This document shows, piece by piece, positions 16,981 to 25,487 of a stretch of DNA of 64,000 nt (position 1 is its first letter; each line of letters opens with the position of its first letter). This DNA is from Lachnospiraceae bacterium (GTDB lineage Bacteria; Bacillota; Clostridia; Lachnospirales; Lachnospiraceae). The notes below the pieces were generated by a model. The model did no database searches and had not been told where the DNA came from. It saw nothing but the letters and a program-made list of their open reading frames with translations. Location of the stretch: positions 51,796 to 115,795 of the forward strand of contig JAFXCD010000046.1 in the NCBI GenBank assembly GCA_017521605.1, in the 5' to 3' direction. Both the position numbers and the translations under genes were made by a program.

Positions 16981-18273
16981 TCATCCAATCTTCAACTTAA
17001 ACTTCTGTAAATCCCTGTCAGAATTTACCAGTTCAATCTGTGCACCCAGACTCTGAAGCTTCAAGTGGAAATCCTCGTAGCCTCTTGCAATGTAATGGAT
17101 ATCATCCACTACTGTAAACCCATCTGCACTTAAGCCTGCAATAACCAGTGCTGCACCTGCTCTTAAGTCAGGAGCACATATGGTAGCTCCGGTATAGTTT
17201 TCCACACCATCTATAATGGCTGTGGTACCTTCTACCTTAATGCTGGCACCCATACGTATCAATTCATCAACATATTTAAAACGATTCTCAAAAATCGTAT
17301 CTGTTACAATACTGGTACCCTTAGATAACGCAAGTGCCACTGCAATCTGTGGTTGCATATCCGTAGGGAAGCCCGGATAGGGTAAAGTTTTCACATGAGT
17401 AGGCTTCAAACGCTTGGAAGCCACGACACGCATACAATCATCAGATTCTTTGATTTCACAACCGATTTCTATGAGTTTTGCAGAAATAGATTCCAAATGT
17501 TTGGGAATTACATTTTTTACAGTAATATCTCCCCTAGTTACTGCCGCTGCAAACATAAAGGTTCCTGCTTCAATCTGGTCAGGAATAATGGCATACTCGG
17601 TACCATGAAGTCTGCTTACACCCTTAATACGAATGACATCCGTACCGGCACCTTTAATGCTGGCACCCATGCTGTTTAAAAAGTTGGCCAAATCAACTAC
17701 ATGGGGCTCCTTTGCCGCATTTTCAATTACAGTCTGGCCTTCTGCCAATGCCGCTGCCATCATCACATTAATGGTTGCCCCCACACTAACACAGTCCATA
17801 TAAATATGAGCACCTTTAAGTTTTTCTGCATGAGCTTTAATCAAACCATACTCTATACGTACATCTGCACCTAAAGCACGGAAGCCTTTCAGATGCTGGT
17901 CAATGGCACGACAACCGATATCACAACCACCGGGAAGCGCCACCTCTGCATGCTTATATTTACCTAATAATGCACCCAGCAAATAGTAACCGGCGCGAAT
18001 CTTTCTGATATGATCATCATCTACTACAAAGCTGTTTATCTGACCTGCATTGATGGTGACGCTGTGTCTGCTGTTTCTATCCAACATTACTCCAATGTTT
18101 CTCATAGCTTTTAAAAGCACATTGGTATCCTGCACATCCGGCATATTCTCTATATATACGGTTTCATCCGTCATAATCGACGCAGCAAGAATAGGAAGTG
18201 CGGCATTTTTAGCACCCCCTATTTCCACTTCTCCTACTAATGGATTACCGCCTTTTATTGCGTACTGTTCCAT
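16981..18273 (-). CDS. murA: UDP-N-acetylglucosamine 1-carboxyvinyltransferase
   Basis: A 430-residue MurA of normal length. It transfers enolpyruvate from PEP to UDP-GlcNAc, the first committed step of peptidoglycan synthesis. The catalytic Cys is present in LPGGCDIGCRAIDQH near residue 115-118, together with the start motif GGxxLxGEVxIxGAKNAALPI and the FPTDMQ loop near 300. Sensitivity to fosfomycin would be expected from the Cys. AGAGGT precedes the ATG. It is monocistronic, lying downstream of the M23 peptidase gene on the same strand. Confidence 0.97.
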   Translation of the reverse strand: MEQYAIKGGNPLVGEVEIGGAKNAALPILAASIMTDETVYIENMPDVQDTNVLLKAMRNIGVMLDRNSRHSVTINAGQINSFVVDDDHIRKIRAGYYLLGALLGKYKHAEVALPGGCDIGCRAIDQHLKGFRALGADVRIEYGLIKAHAEKLKGAHIYMDCVSVGATINVMMAAALAEGQTVIENAAKEPHVVDLANFLNSMGASIKGAGTDVIRIKGVSRLHGTEYAIIPDQIEAGTFMFAAAVTRGDITVKNVIPKHLESISAKLIEIGCEIKESDDCMRVVASKRLKPTHVKTLPYPGFPTDMQPQIAVALALSKGTSIVTDTIFENRFKYVDELIRMGASIKVEGTTAIIDGVENYTGATICAPDLRAGAALVIAGLSADGFTVVDDIHYIARGYEDFHLKLQSLGAQIELVNSDRDLQKFKLKIG

Positions 18274-18437
18274 TGTTCGTTACCTCTTTTACTTCTCAAT
18301 CTATTTATACGGGAGAGAATATCCAACTCAACCACTAGATATTCCCCCTTTTCGGAAAATATACACTATTTGTAGTTATATTATCACATTTGTTTTAATC
18401 TGTAAACTGAACAGATGTTCATCACACAGTATACAAC

Positions 18438-20024
18438 TTACTCCAGATATTTCAAAGGATTTACCTGCTTGCCACCAATCAGCATTTCAAAATGTAAATG
18501 TGGACCACTACTGATACCGGTATTACCACTTAAAGCAATCTTTTCACCCTGCTTAACTGTCTGACCGGCCTTAACCAATACCTTACTCAAGTGCGCATAA
18601 CGAGTCTGGCGACCATCTGTATGGTTGATATAAACCACATAACCATAACCACTACCCCATCCGGCCTTGGCTACTGTACCACCGCTGGAAGCATAAATAG
18701 GTGTTCCCACCGGTGTTGCCCAGTCCTGACCTTTGTGGTAAGTGCTGGCGCCCTTGGTAGGTGCTTTTCTGGGTCCAAATCCGGAACTGCTGCGTCCACC
18801 GGATAAAGGCTTGATATAGGTAGGAGGCACAATGGTACCACGTTTCACAATTTTGGGTACCGCTTCCATTTCTACCTTTTCCTTTAAAATTTCGCGGTTT
18901 ATCAGCTCCTTGTTTTCAAAGGTTTCATTAACCACAACTCTTCTGAAGCCTGCTGAAGGCTGCTGTACAACCTCCGTCTGATAAGTATACCAATCATCTA
19001 CATCAATATAGATAATATCCGCATTGTAAATTTCTTCGTAATAATTCACTTCCTGACGAACAACGGAAAGCTCCGGCTCCGGCACAGTAATAATCAGCTC
19101 CTGACCAATCTGCAATACGGATCTTTCATTTTCCAAGCTGGCATTCATGGCAATAATATCATCCATAGGAATATTTACTTTAATAGCAATCTCTGATAGT
19201 GTATCCCCGCTTTGCACCTCATAAATCACCTGCTGTTCCTGTTCCTCAACCAATTCCTGTACGGCGTTTTCTACCGACTGTATCTGATACTCCGGCAAAT
19301 AAACTTCCACGATTTCTATTTCTTCCTTAAAGTTCATCTGCTGTATTCCCAGCTCATAGTCCTCGAAATCCAGTTCCCTTTCCGGTTCATACTCTGCAAA
19401 CATTATATCCATCTGTTCACCGATTCCGGCTTTTACAAAAGGATCCTGCTCCTGTTTCTGCGCTATGGTAGCCTGTACCTGTCCGCTATCTACCACCTTG
19501 GCCTGCAGCATATTAAATTCTCTCTTAGGATCCTGCTCCAAAGCAATTCCGTAGCGTCCATAGGTATCATATTTACCAATCGCCGCCTCCAAAAGCTGCT
19601 TTACTTCTGCTTCTGTGGAAAGGTTTGTCATATATTCATTTACCTTCACTGTATAAGAACGCTGTAAGGTTTCCAGCACGCTGGCCTCTAATACATTCTT
19701 AATATTAGCCTTTACAACTTCTTCCTCATCCACTTCGCCAAAATCAATAGCCTCTCCTGTATAGGAAAATTCCACTTCCAAAAATACCAGCTCAGGACTC
19801 TTTCTGGCTATTTCCTTTCTGGCTGTCTGTACCCATTCTTTTGCTTCCTGAGGGTCATTAACAGTTCCCACTTCCGTAGCATTCACAAAAATGTGGAACC
19901 TATTCTCTTTTGCTTCTTCAAATGTCACATATTCTCCAAAAAGAAGTACTCCCAAAAGTAGAGTAACCCAAGTTCCAAACAAATATGTAAACTTTAATTT
20001 TTTACTGTATTTTGTCAATTTCAT
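18438..20024 (-). CDS. Cell-wall endopeptidase: LysM, G5-like and M23 peptidase domains
   Basis: A 528-residue protein with an N-terminal membrane anchor (FTYLFGTWVTLLLGVLLFG). A helical/coiled region follows, then LysM near residues 275-320 (YEVQSGDTLSEIAIKVNIP), a G5-like segment (~330-410) and a C-terminal M23 (lysostaphin-type) domain with HKGQDWATPVGTP and HLHFE zinc motifs. It probably cuts peptidoglycan cross-bridges during growth, division or sporulation. I prefer the start at 20024: the alternative ATG at 20078 overlaps the -10 box of a well-formed promoter (TTTACA-N17-TAGAAT, 20105-20077). The chosen start has only a weak ribosome binding site. Confidence 0.9.
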   Translation of the reverse strand: MKLTKYSKKLKFTYLFGTWVTLLLGVLLFGEYVTFEEAKENRFHIFVNATEVGTVNDPQEAKEWVQTARKEIARKSPELVFLEVEFSYTGEAIDFGEVDEEEVVKANIKNVLEASVLETLQRSYTVKVNEYMTNLSTEAEVKQLLEAAIGKYDTYGRYGIALEQDPKREFNMLQAKVVDSGQVQATIAQKQEQDPFVKAGIGEQMDIMFAEYEPERELDFEDYELGIQQMNFKEEIEIVEVYLPEYQIQSVENAVQELVEEQEQQVIYEVQSGDTLSEIAIKVNIPMDDIIAMNASLENERSVLQIGQELIITVPEPELSVVRQEVNYYEEIYNADIIYIDVDDWYTYQTEVVQQPSAGFRRVVVNETFENKELINREILKEKVEMEAVPKIVKRGTIVPPTYIKPLSGGRSSSGFGPRKAPTKGASTYHKGQDWATPVGTPIYASSGGTVAKAGWGSGYGYVVYINHTDGRQTRYAHLSKVLVKAGQTVKQGEKIALSGNTGISSGPHLHFEMLIGGKQVNPLKYLE

Positions 20025-20076
20025 ATCTATATAAATCCAATCCGCTTGTGAATTGTAACAATTTCGTAACAGTTTC

Positions 20077-20128
20077 ATTCTACCAATTATTTTTTTAATT
20101 GTAAAGTACCACTTATTAGGTGTATAAT
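20077..20128. promoter_or_regulatory. Divergent promoters of the M23 peptidase and dinB with overlapping -35 boxes
   Basis: Plus strand: TTGTAA (20099-20104), 18-nt spacer, TATAAT (20123-20128) towards dinB. Minus strand: TTTACA (20105-20100), 17-nt spacer, TAGAAT (20082-20077) towards the peptidase. The two -35 hexamers share five bases. Confidence 0.65.
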
Positions 20129-20187
20129 ACGAAAAGAATTTCTAAATTTCGTTTAATAGCATTGTAATCTTTAAAAAGGAAAACACC

Positions 20188-21378
20188 ATGAGCATTTTCT
20201 TTCATATTGATGTAAATTCCGCATTTCTTAGCTGGACTGCTTTGGATATGCTGGAAAAAGGAGAAAATATCGATATCCGAACCATACCGGCCATTGTAGG
20301 TGGTGATACTCATACTCGGCACGGAATTGTACTGGCCAAGTCCATACCTGCTAAAGCCTATGGAATCCGTACTGCCGAACCGGTTGTCAATGCTTTCCGC
20401 AAATGTCCCAATCTGACTATGGTTCCTCCCAACCATCAGATGTATCAGGAGAGAAGTCAAAAGCTGATGCAATTTCTGTCACAGATTTGTCCGGATATCC
20501 AACAGGTCAGTATTGATGAATGTTATATGGATTATACCCCTATCACCAATAAATATACTTCTCCGGAGGCAGCTGCGCATATCATAAAGGATTCTGTTTA
20601 TAAGGAATTCGGTTTCACAGTAAATGTAGGCATTTCTGACCGCAAGGTATTGGCCAAAATGGCCTCAGATTTTAAGAAGCCTAACCTGGTACACACCTTA
20701 TACTCCCCTGAAATTTCCACCAAGCTATGGCCATTGCCGGTATCCTCCCTCTTTATGTGCGGACATTCCAGCGTAGAAACTTTACGAAAATTAGGCATCC
20801 TTACTATAGGTGACTTGGCACATTCCGACCCTGAAATTCTTCAGGCCCACCTTAAAAGTCATGGTCTGACACTATGGGAATATGCCAATGGTATTGATTC
20901 CTCCGGCATAATGGCGGAACCGGTTAAAATGAAGGGAATCGGCAACTCTACTACTTTAACTAATGATGCCGTCACTAAAGAAGAGGCCTATCATACACTT
21001 CTCCAATTGGCAGAAAGTGTAGGAAGAAGAGTTCGTGCCTCCCATGAACTAGCCGGCATGGTCAGCACGGAAATCAAATATGCATCCTTTCAGTCCGTTT
21101 CCCATCAGACCACTTTGGACATTCCCTCTGCTTCTACGGATGTTATTTATCAAACTGCATGCCATTTATTTGATGAATTGTGGAATGGTAAGCCCATACG
21201 ATTATTGGGCATTCGTACCTCCAAGCTGGTACCCGATACAGCACCACGCCAAATGAGCCTTTTTGAACTTCAGGAAGCCACACCTAAAAGTGAGAAACAG
21301 CAAAAGCTGGATTCTGCTTTGGATTCTCTGCGTGATAAATATGGTAAAGACATTATAAAAAGGGGCAGCCTGCTTTAA
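20188..21378 (+). CDS. dinB: Y-family DNA polymerase (DNA polymerase IV)
   Basis: A 396-residue translesion polymerase. The N-terminus carries the Y-family metal site (FFHIDVNSAFLSW) and the second catalytic motif SIDECYMDYT near residues 110-119. A helix-hairpin-helix region follows near 180-220 and a little-finger domain at the C-terminus. A beta-clamp-binding-like peptide (QMSLF) lies near residue 358. It synthesises past damaged bases, at the price of mutations. AAAAGGA precedes the start. No LexA box was recognised in the promoter. The terminator stem includes its stop codon. Confidence 0.93.
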   Translation: MSIFFHIDVNSAFLSWTALDMLEKGENIDIRTIPAIVGGDTHTRHGIVLAKSIPAKAYGIRTAEPVVNAFRKCPNLTMVPPNHQMYQERSQKLMQFLSQICPDIQQVSIDECYMDYTPITNKYTSPEAAAHIIKDSVYKEFGFTVNVGISDRKVLAKMASDFKKPNLVHTLYSPEISTKLWPLPVSSLFMCGHSSVETLRKLGILTIGDLAHSDPEILQAHLKSHGLTLWEYANGIDSSGIMAEPVKMKGIGNSTTLTNDAVTKEEAYHTLLQLAESVGRRVRASHELAGMVSTEIKYASFQSVSHQTTLDIPSASTDVIYQTACHLFDELWNGKPIRLLGIRTSKLVPDTAPRQMSLFELQEATPKSEKQQKLDSALDSLRDKYGKDIIKRGSLL

Positions 21379-21388
21379 CAGGTGCCCC
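21362..21388. terminator. Terminator overlapping the dinB stop codon
   Basis: GGGGCAGCCTG (21362-21372) pairs with CAGGTGCCCC (21379-21388), with one bulge; the TAA stop is in the loop. It serves convergent dinB and the flavin reductase gene. Confidence 0.65.
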
Positions 21389-21401
21389 TTATATACTTTA
21401 A

Positions 21402-21962
21402 CTATTTCTTTACACTATATCCAAAGGTTCCCAACAATTCACCGGTTGCCAGATAGTCCCCATGGGAATAAGCAATTGGCTCTGCCTTATCCAGATGGAA
21501 CTTACCCTTTTCATCCATATATTTCTCATCCACATGAACTGCCACTACTTCTGCCAGAAACATATCATGACTTCCCAGTGGAATCACCTGTGTTACCTTG
21601 CATTCAATATTCACAGGACTTTCAGCAATTAAGGGAGCTTTTACTTCTTTTCCGGAAAGTGCAGTCAACCCCATCTCCCTAAACTTGTCTACATCCCGGC
21701 CACTCTTCACACCACAATAATCCGTAGCATAGGTCAAATCCTTTGTGGTCAGGTTAATCACAAACTCACCGGTTTCTTTAATAATATCATAAGAATATCT
21801 TTCCGGTCTTACAGAAATGGACACCATAGGCGGATTGGAACAAATCGTTCCTGCCCAGGCAATAGTAATAATGTTATTTCTGCCCTCTTTATCAGCTACA
21901 CTGACCATTACAACCGGTAAAGGATACAGCATATTTCCGGGTTTCCAAAGTTGTTTTGCCAT
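21402..21962 (-). CDS. Flavin reductase family protein
   Basis: A 186-residue FMN-binding split-barrel protein. The N-terminal pattern (PLPVVMVSVAD, TIAWAGTICSNPPMVSISVRPERYSYDII, GEFVINL) is that of the flavin reductase/flavoredoxin family. It probably binds FMN and passes electrons to a partner, which cannot be named. AGGAG precedes the start. It lies one base after the stop of the upstream coiled-coil gene, so the two are co-transcribed, although a functional link is not obvious. Confidence 0.9.
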   Translation of the reverse strand: MAKQLWKPGNMLYPLPVVMVSVADKEGRNNIITIAWAGTICSNPPMVSISVRPERYSYDIIKETGEFVINLTTKDLTYATDYCGVKSGRDVDKFREMGLTALSGKEVKAPLIAESPVNIECKVTQVIPLGSHDMFLAEVVAVHVDEKYMDEKGKFHLDKAEPIAYSHGDYLATGELLGTFGYSVKK

Positions 21963-21963
21963 A

Positions 21964-22851
21964 TTAGAACACTCCTGACATTACCAACCACATTACAATG
22001 GATGCAACAATAGATGCTGCTGATACACACAATGAAGTAAATGCGATTGTGGTAAGTGATTTATTCTTTGCCAATAAAATTTCCAGCTTAGGTACAATTT
22101 GTTCAGTCTGTTTATTTACCTCTTCCATTACAGAAGCCTGAACATTACGATACACCTTTACATTCTCCTTGTGGAGATAATCCATAAATTGATCATTCTG
22201 TCCTTCTAATAACATCTTTAAACTATCTTGCGACTCTGCCTGTTCCTTTAAAGCTGCAAGCTGTGCTGCAGATTGTTCTCTCATGGCTGCAATCTGTGCA
22301 TCACCTTGTGTCTTTAAGGATACTAACTGCGCATCACCTTGTGACTTGGTGGTGGAAATCTGCTTCTCTGCTAATTCACGCATCGCTAAGAACTGTGCCT
22401 TAGTTACTTCCTTACTGGTCTCAATTGTGGAAATCTGGTTTTCAAGCTGTTCCAATAGCTGAGCCTTCAGTTCCTGAATCTGGTCATTAAAGGATTTTTC
22501 CAAATCACCCTTCATGGAATCTGCATTATACTGCATGGACTTAATCTGAGCCAGACTGCTTTCTACCAGTTCATTGATACCCTCTGTAGGTACCTGTGCT
22601 TCATTGATTCTCTCCACGCCAACTAATAAGGCCTGCTCCAACTGTTCTCTTGCCTGCTGATTAAACTCTGCAAACTGTTCCAGTGCCTCTTTGGTTGAGT
22701 CATTCACCTGCTTCATCTCGTCCAGACACTCTTCGTACTGTCTTACCTGTTCTCTGGCACGATGTAATTCTTCTGCTTCCGCGGAAGCATTTGCCTTTAT
22801 AATTTCCTGTGCAGTAAATTTCTGCGCCAGCTTATCAATAAATGAATCCAT
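21964..22851 (-). CDS. Tail-anchored coiled-coil protein, unknown
   Basis: A 295-residue protein made almost entirely of helical heptads rich in Glu, Gln, Ala and Lys (residues ~15-265), with a C-terminal membrane helix (~270-292). Near residues 155-205 an 11-residue repeat is visible (TTKSQGDAQLV, LKTQGDAQIAA, MREQSAAQLAA, LKEQAESQ), which suggests a right-handed coiled coil. The start at 22851 has GGGAGG seven bases upstream. The layout suggests a membrane-tethered spacer or scaffold on the cytosolic face. It precedes the flavin reductase gene. No named family recognised. Confidence 0.75.
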   Translation of the reverse strand: MDSFIDKLAQKFTAQEIIKANASAEAEELHRAREQVRQYEECLDEMKQVNDSTKEALEQFAEFNQQAREQLEQALLVGVERINEAQVPTEGINELVESSLAQIKSMQYNADSMKGDLEKSFNDQIQELKAQLLEQLENQISTIETSKEVTKAQFLAMRELAEKQISTTKSQGDAQLVSLKTQGDAQIAAMREQSAAQLAALKEQAESQDSLKMLLEGQNDQFMDYLHKENVKVYRNVQASVMEEVNKQTEQIVPKLEILLAKNKSLTTIAFTSLCVSAASIVASIVMWLVMSGVF

Positions 22852-23037
22852 AACTTTTCCTCCCAATAGACAAAAGTACCTTCTTTTTTCCTATTTTAAC
22901 ATTTTTTTGTAAACAATACAATACAAAGCTTTTTGGGGGTTTTTGTGCACTTTGTACAATTATTTCAAATATAATTTTACATTTTTGGAACGTTAACACA
23001 CGCTTCAAATTTTATTCACATTTTGTTCACAATTAAT

Positions 23038-23141
23038 TGTTATACTGAAATAGTCAAATGAATGACTCTTTTAAAATTGAATGAATAAATTTTTTCATAA
23101 TAGCCTGGGTGCCGCAAGGTGCCTGGGCACTCCTCATTTTT
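23038..23141 (+). ncRNA. Possible small RNA with G-U-rich hairpin
   Basis: An extended -10 (TGTTATACT, 23038-23046) is followed about 55 bp later by GCCTGGGTGCC-GCAA-GGTGCCTGGGC (23103-23128). As plus-strand RNA the two 11-mers pair completely using four G-U pairs and a GNRA loop; on the minus strand these become A-C mismatches. A T-rich tract follows. A tiny frame (ATG at 23058, eight codons) has no ribosome binding site. The rest of the 340-bp gap (22852-23037) is AT-rich and I see nothing in it. Confidence 0.35.
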
Positions 23142-23148
23142 AGGAACT

Positions 23149-23186
23149 AAAAAGGACGTTTCCCTTCATTTTGAAACGTCCTTTTT
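23149..23186. terminator. Bidirectional terminator after the alarmone synthetase gene
   Basis: AAAAAGGACGTTTC (23149-23162) is perfectly complementary to GAAACGTCCTTTTT (23173-23186), with A/T runs on both sides. Confidence 0.9.
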
Positions 23187-23192
23187 CTTTTC

Positions 23193-23840
23193 TTATTTTC
23201 CTTTTCTTTCCTGACTGGTCTGATTAATCTCTTCATTCAAGGACAGCATCTTTGCATCCAAATCCATTACCATACGGGCACATTCAATCAACTGATTCCT
23301 AATATGCTCCGGAGCATCTCCCTCCAGTTTATAATGAATCTTATGCTCAAGACTTGCCCAGAAATCCATGGCTACTGTACGAATCTGTATTTCCACTTTA
23401 GTATCCACAATTTTGTCTGACAAATACACCGGTACCGTAACCACCATATGGTAGCTTCTATAACCACTGGCCTTGGGATATGTAATATAATCCTTGGTAG
23501 CTATCACCTTAATATCCTTTTGTGCACGAATCGTTTCTGCTATGGTATAAATATCTGATGTAAAAGAACAGATAATTCGTATTCCTGCTATATCATTTAC
23601 ATGCTCCACCATGTTCTCGATGGTGGACTCAAAGCCCTGTCGTTTCAGCTTCTTTACAATACTCTCCGGACTCTTAATACGAGCCTTTAAATGTTCAATA
23701 GGATTATATTGATGTACATGCTGAAATTCCTGATTCAGAATCTCCATCTTGGTCTGCACCTGTTTTAATGCTGCATTATAAACCAGCGTGACCTCCTGCC
23801 AGCTTTCAATGCCATCCCCATTTTCTTTATTTATCTGCAT
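23193..23840 (-). CDS. relQ: Small alarmone synthetase ((p)ppGpp synthetase, RelQ/YjbM type)
   Basis: A 215-residue single-domain synthetase. It transfers pyrophosphate from ATP to GDP or GTP. The RelA/SpoT synthetase motifs are present: RIKSPESIVKKLKRQG near the start, DIAGIRIICSFTSDIY, YPKASGYRSYHMVV and VEIQIRTVAMDFWASLEHKIHYK. There is no hydrolase, TGS or ACT domain, so it is of the RelQ/RelP class and regulated by expression or allostery. The start at 23840 follows GGAGGAG by five bases; an upstream in-frame ATG would add 13 residues without a good ribosome binding site. Confidence 0.92.
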   Translation of the reverse strand: MQINKENGDGIESWQEVTLVYNAALKQVQTKMEILNQEFQHVHQYNPIEHLKARIKSPESIVKKLKRQGFESTIENMVEHVNDIAGIRIICSFTSDIYTIAETIRAQKDIKVIATKDYITYPKASGYRSYHMVVTVPVYLSDKIVDTKVEIQIRTVAMDFWASLEHKIHYKLEGDAPEHIRNQLIECARMVMDLDAKMLSLNEEINQTSQERKGK

Positions 23841-24021
23841 TTTAACTCCTCCATACAGTTTCATACTGACGTATGTCAACTGCTTTCACCCCTTATAGAT
23901 TCAGTATATCATATCCTTATTCATATTTGTATCTTTTTGCCTAAAATTTATGTTTTTTTAAGACTCCCGTTTGTGATATACTCTATATGATACATTATAA
24001 CTTTGATAGGAGGAATCCGAC

Positions 24022-24288
24022 ATGTTTCGTTTATGGGCCAAAGAATTTAAGGACAACCGAATGCTTCGGGATATTGTAATAGAAGATAACACTTTAGACA
24101 CGCGCACCCACAAGGTCATTAACGCCTTGGACAAGGTATGCTATGCCTTTGATTTGAGCAAACCTATCTGGCTGGATAAAACGGTTGCAGAATTCAAACG
24201 CCATGATAAAGCACGTTTTACCAAGGACAATTTCATAGACTCCATCGAATTTGATTATCTTGAAATCCATGTGATCGAGGAGGATTAG
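24022..24288 (+). CDS. Conserved small protein, unknown
   Basis: An 88-residue acidic, soluble protein (MFRLWAKEFK at the start, IEFDYLEIHVIEED at the end) with no signal peptide or membrane segment. A strong ribosome binding site (TAGGAGG) lies eight bases upstream and a strong terminator follows at once, so it is a single-gene transcript. I recognise the pattern only as a short cytosolic protein of Clostridia and cannot give a function. Confidence 0.75.
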   Translation: MFRLWAKEFKDNRMLRDIVIEDNTLDTRTHKVINALDKVCYAFDLSKPIWLDKTVAEFKRHDKARFTKDNFIDSIEFDYLEIHVIEED

Positions 24289-24297
24289 AGTCTTCCC

Positions 24298-24339
24298 AAA
24301 AATCCCATAGGGGGCACGCAACCCCTCTGGGATTTTTTT
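24298..24339 (+). terminator. Intrinsic terminator
   Basis: AAAAATCCC-AT-AGGGG (24298-24313) pairs with CCCC-TCT-GGGATTTTT (24322-24337), followed by a run of T. Confidence 0.9.
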
Positions 24340-24454
24340 GCGAAAACGATTGACAAGCTTTTCCACATGATGTAATATTAACTCAATCACATATAGTTTT
24401 TAAAACTACATATAATAGTTCGGAGATATTTTTATGATTGAGGAGGTAAACATT

Positions 24455-25105
24455 ATGCAAATAACAGTTCGTGATCCGGGTAGCGCATTAACTCATTCCA
24501 TCGCCATGATGACGGCCTTAATAGCCGCAGCACCTTTGCTGGTAAAAACTGCTTTAAATTCCACAGGAAGGGAATTTACTGCCATGTGCGTATTCATTTT
24601 CAGCATGGTTTTATTATATGCAGCCAGCACCACCTATCATACGGTAAATGTAACCGGCGAAAAGCTGAAGCTTTTTAAGAAAATTGACCATATGATGATT
24701 TTTGTATTGATTGCAGGCACCTACACTCCTGTATGTCTGATTATCCTGGGTGGAGAAATCGGCTACACCTTGCTTTCAGTAGTATGGGGAATCGCTCTTG
24801 TAGGTATTTTGATTAAGGCCTTCTGGGTAACCTGTCCCAAGTGGTTTTCATCCCTTATTTACATTGCCATGGGTTGGGTGTGCATTTTTGTATTTGGTCA
24901 GCTTTGGAGTTCTTTACCTAAAGCAGCCTTTGGTTGGTTATTGGCCGGTGGTATTATTTATACCATAGGAGGCATCATTTACGCATTGAAGCTTCCCCTT
25001 TTTAACGCAAAGCACAAGTATTTTGGTTCTCACGAAATCTTCCACCTGTTCGTAATGGGTGGCAGTGTGTGCCACTTCATCTTTATGTATATGTATGTGG
25101 CATAG
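24455..25105 (+). CDS. Hemolysin III family (PAQR/YqfA) membrane protein
   Basis: A 216-residue protein with seven membrane helices. The PAQR zinc-site residues are visible: AASTTYHTV in the second helix region and SHEIFHLFV plus H near the C-terminus (GGSVCHF). The family is related to adiponectin receptors and ceramidases; bacterial members affect membrane homeostasis, and true haemolytic activity is not implied. The start at 24455 follows GAGGAGGT by seven bases, so an in-frame ATG at 24434 is not used. Single-gene unit, terminated at 25121-25158. Confidence 0.92.
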   Translation: MQITVRDPGSALTHSIAMMTALIAAAPLLVKTALNSTGREFTAMCVFIFSMVLLYAASTTYHTVNVTGEKLKLFKKIDHMMIFVLIAGTYTPVCLIILGGEIGYTLLSVVWGIALVGILIKAFWVTCPKWFSSLIYIAMGWVCIFVFGQLWSSLPKAAFGWLLAGGIIYTIGGIIYALKLPLFNAKHKYFGSHEIFHLFVMGGSVCHFIFMYMYVA

Positions 25106-25120
25106 TTTTATTAATAGTGC

Positions 25121-25158
25121 AAGCCCCGAAACGGACTCCTAATACCGTTTCGGGGCTT
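25121..25158. terminator. Bidirectional terminator
   Basis: AAGCCCCGAAACGG (25121-25134) is perfectly complementary to CCGTTTCGGGGCTT (25145-25158). It serves the PAQR gene and the convergent ABC operon. Confidence 0.9.
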
Positions 25159-25187
25159 TTCCTTTCACACTTTCGAGAAGATATTAT

Positions 25188-25430
25188 TTAATTCTTTTTA
25201 ACTTTACTAATCCCCCACTTAATTAACAAAATTCCACCTGTAATTACTACTACTTTAACCATAGAAACAATAATCGTTGTGATCATAAGGGGAAGGACTT
25301 CTTCCTGCGGCATAGTGGTATAAATTGATACAATGTCCTTTTTAACCCACATAAAGACGATATATGCCATTGCAATTACTCCTACGATAATTCTCCATGC
25401 TTCTGTTTTCTTTTTGCTCACGTTATTCAT
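25188..25430 (-). CDS. Small two-helix membrane protein, unknown
   Basis: An 80-residue protein with two membrane helices (about residues 12-29 and 46-70) separated by a polar loop and flanked by Lys-rich ends. GGGAG lies upstream of the ATG. It is the last gene of the GntR/ABC operon, 57 bp after the permease, and may be an accessory subunit of that transporter. No family recognised. Confidence 0.7.
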   Translation of the reverse strand: MNNVSKKKTEAWRIIVGVIAMAYIVFMWVKKDIVSIYTTMPQEEVLPLMITTIIVSMVKVVVITGGILLIKWGISKVKKN

Positions 25431-25487
25431 ATTATTTATTCTCCCATCTAAATTATATTTTTTATTCTCTTATCCTTGAAAATACCA

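Noticed and set aside
23103-23128. The GCCTGGGTGCC hairpin as part of a tRNA or SRP RNA
   Set aside because: No tRNA arms, TPsiC or anticodon loop, and no SRP GGAA tetraloop core are present.
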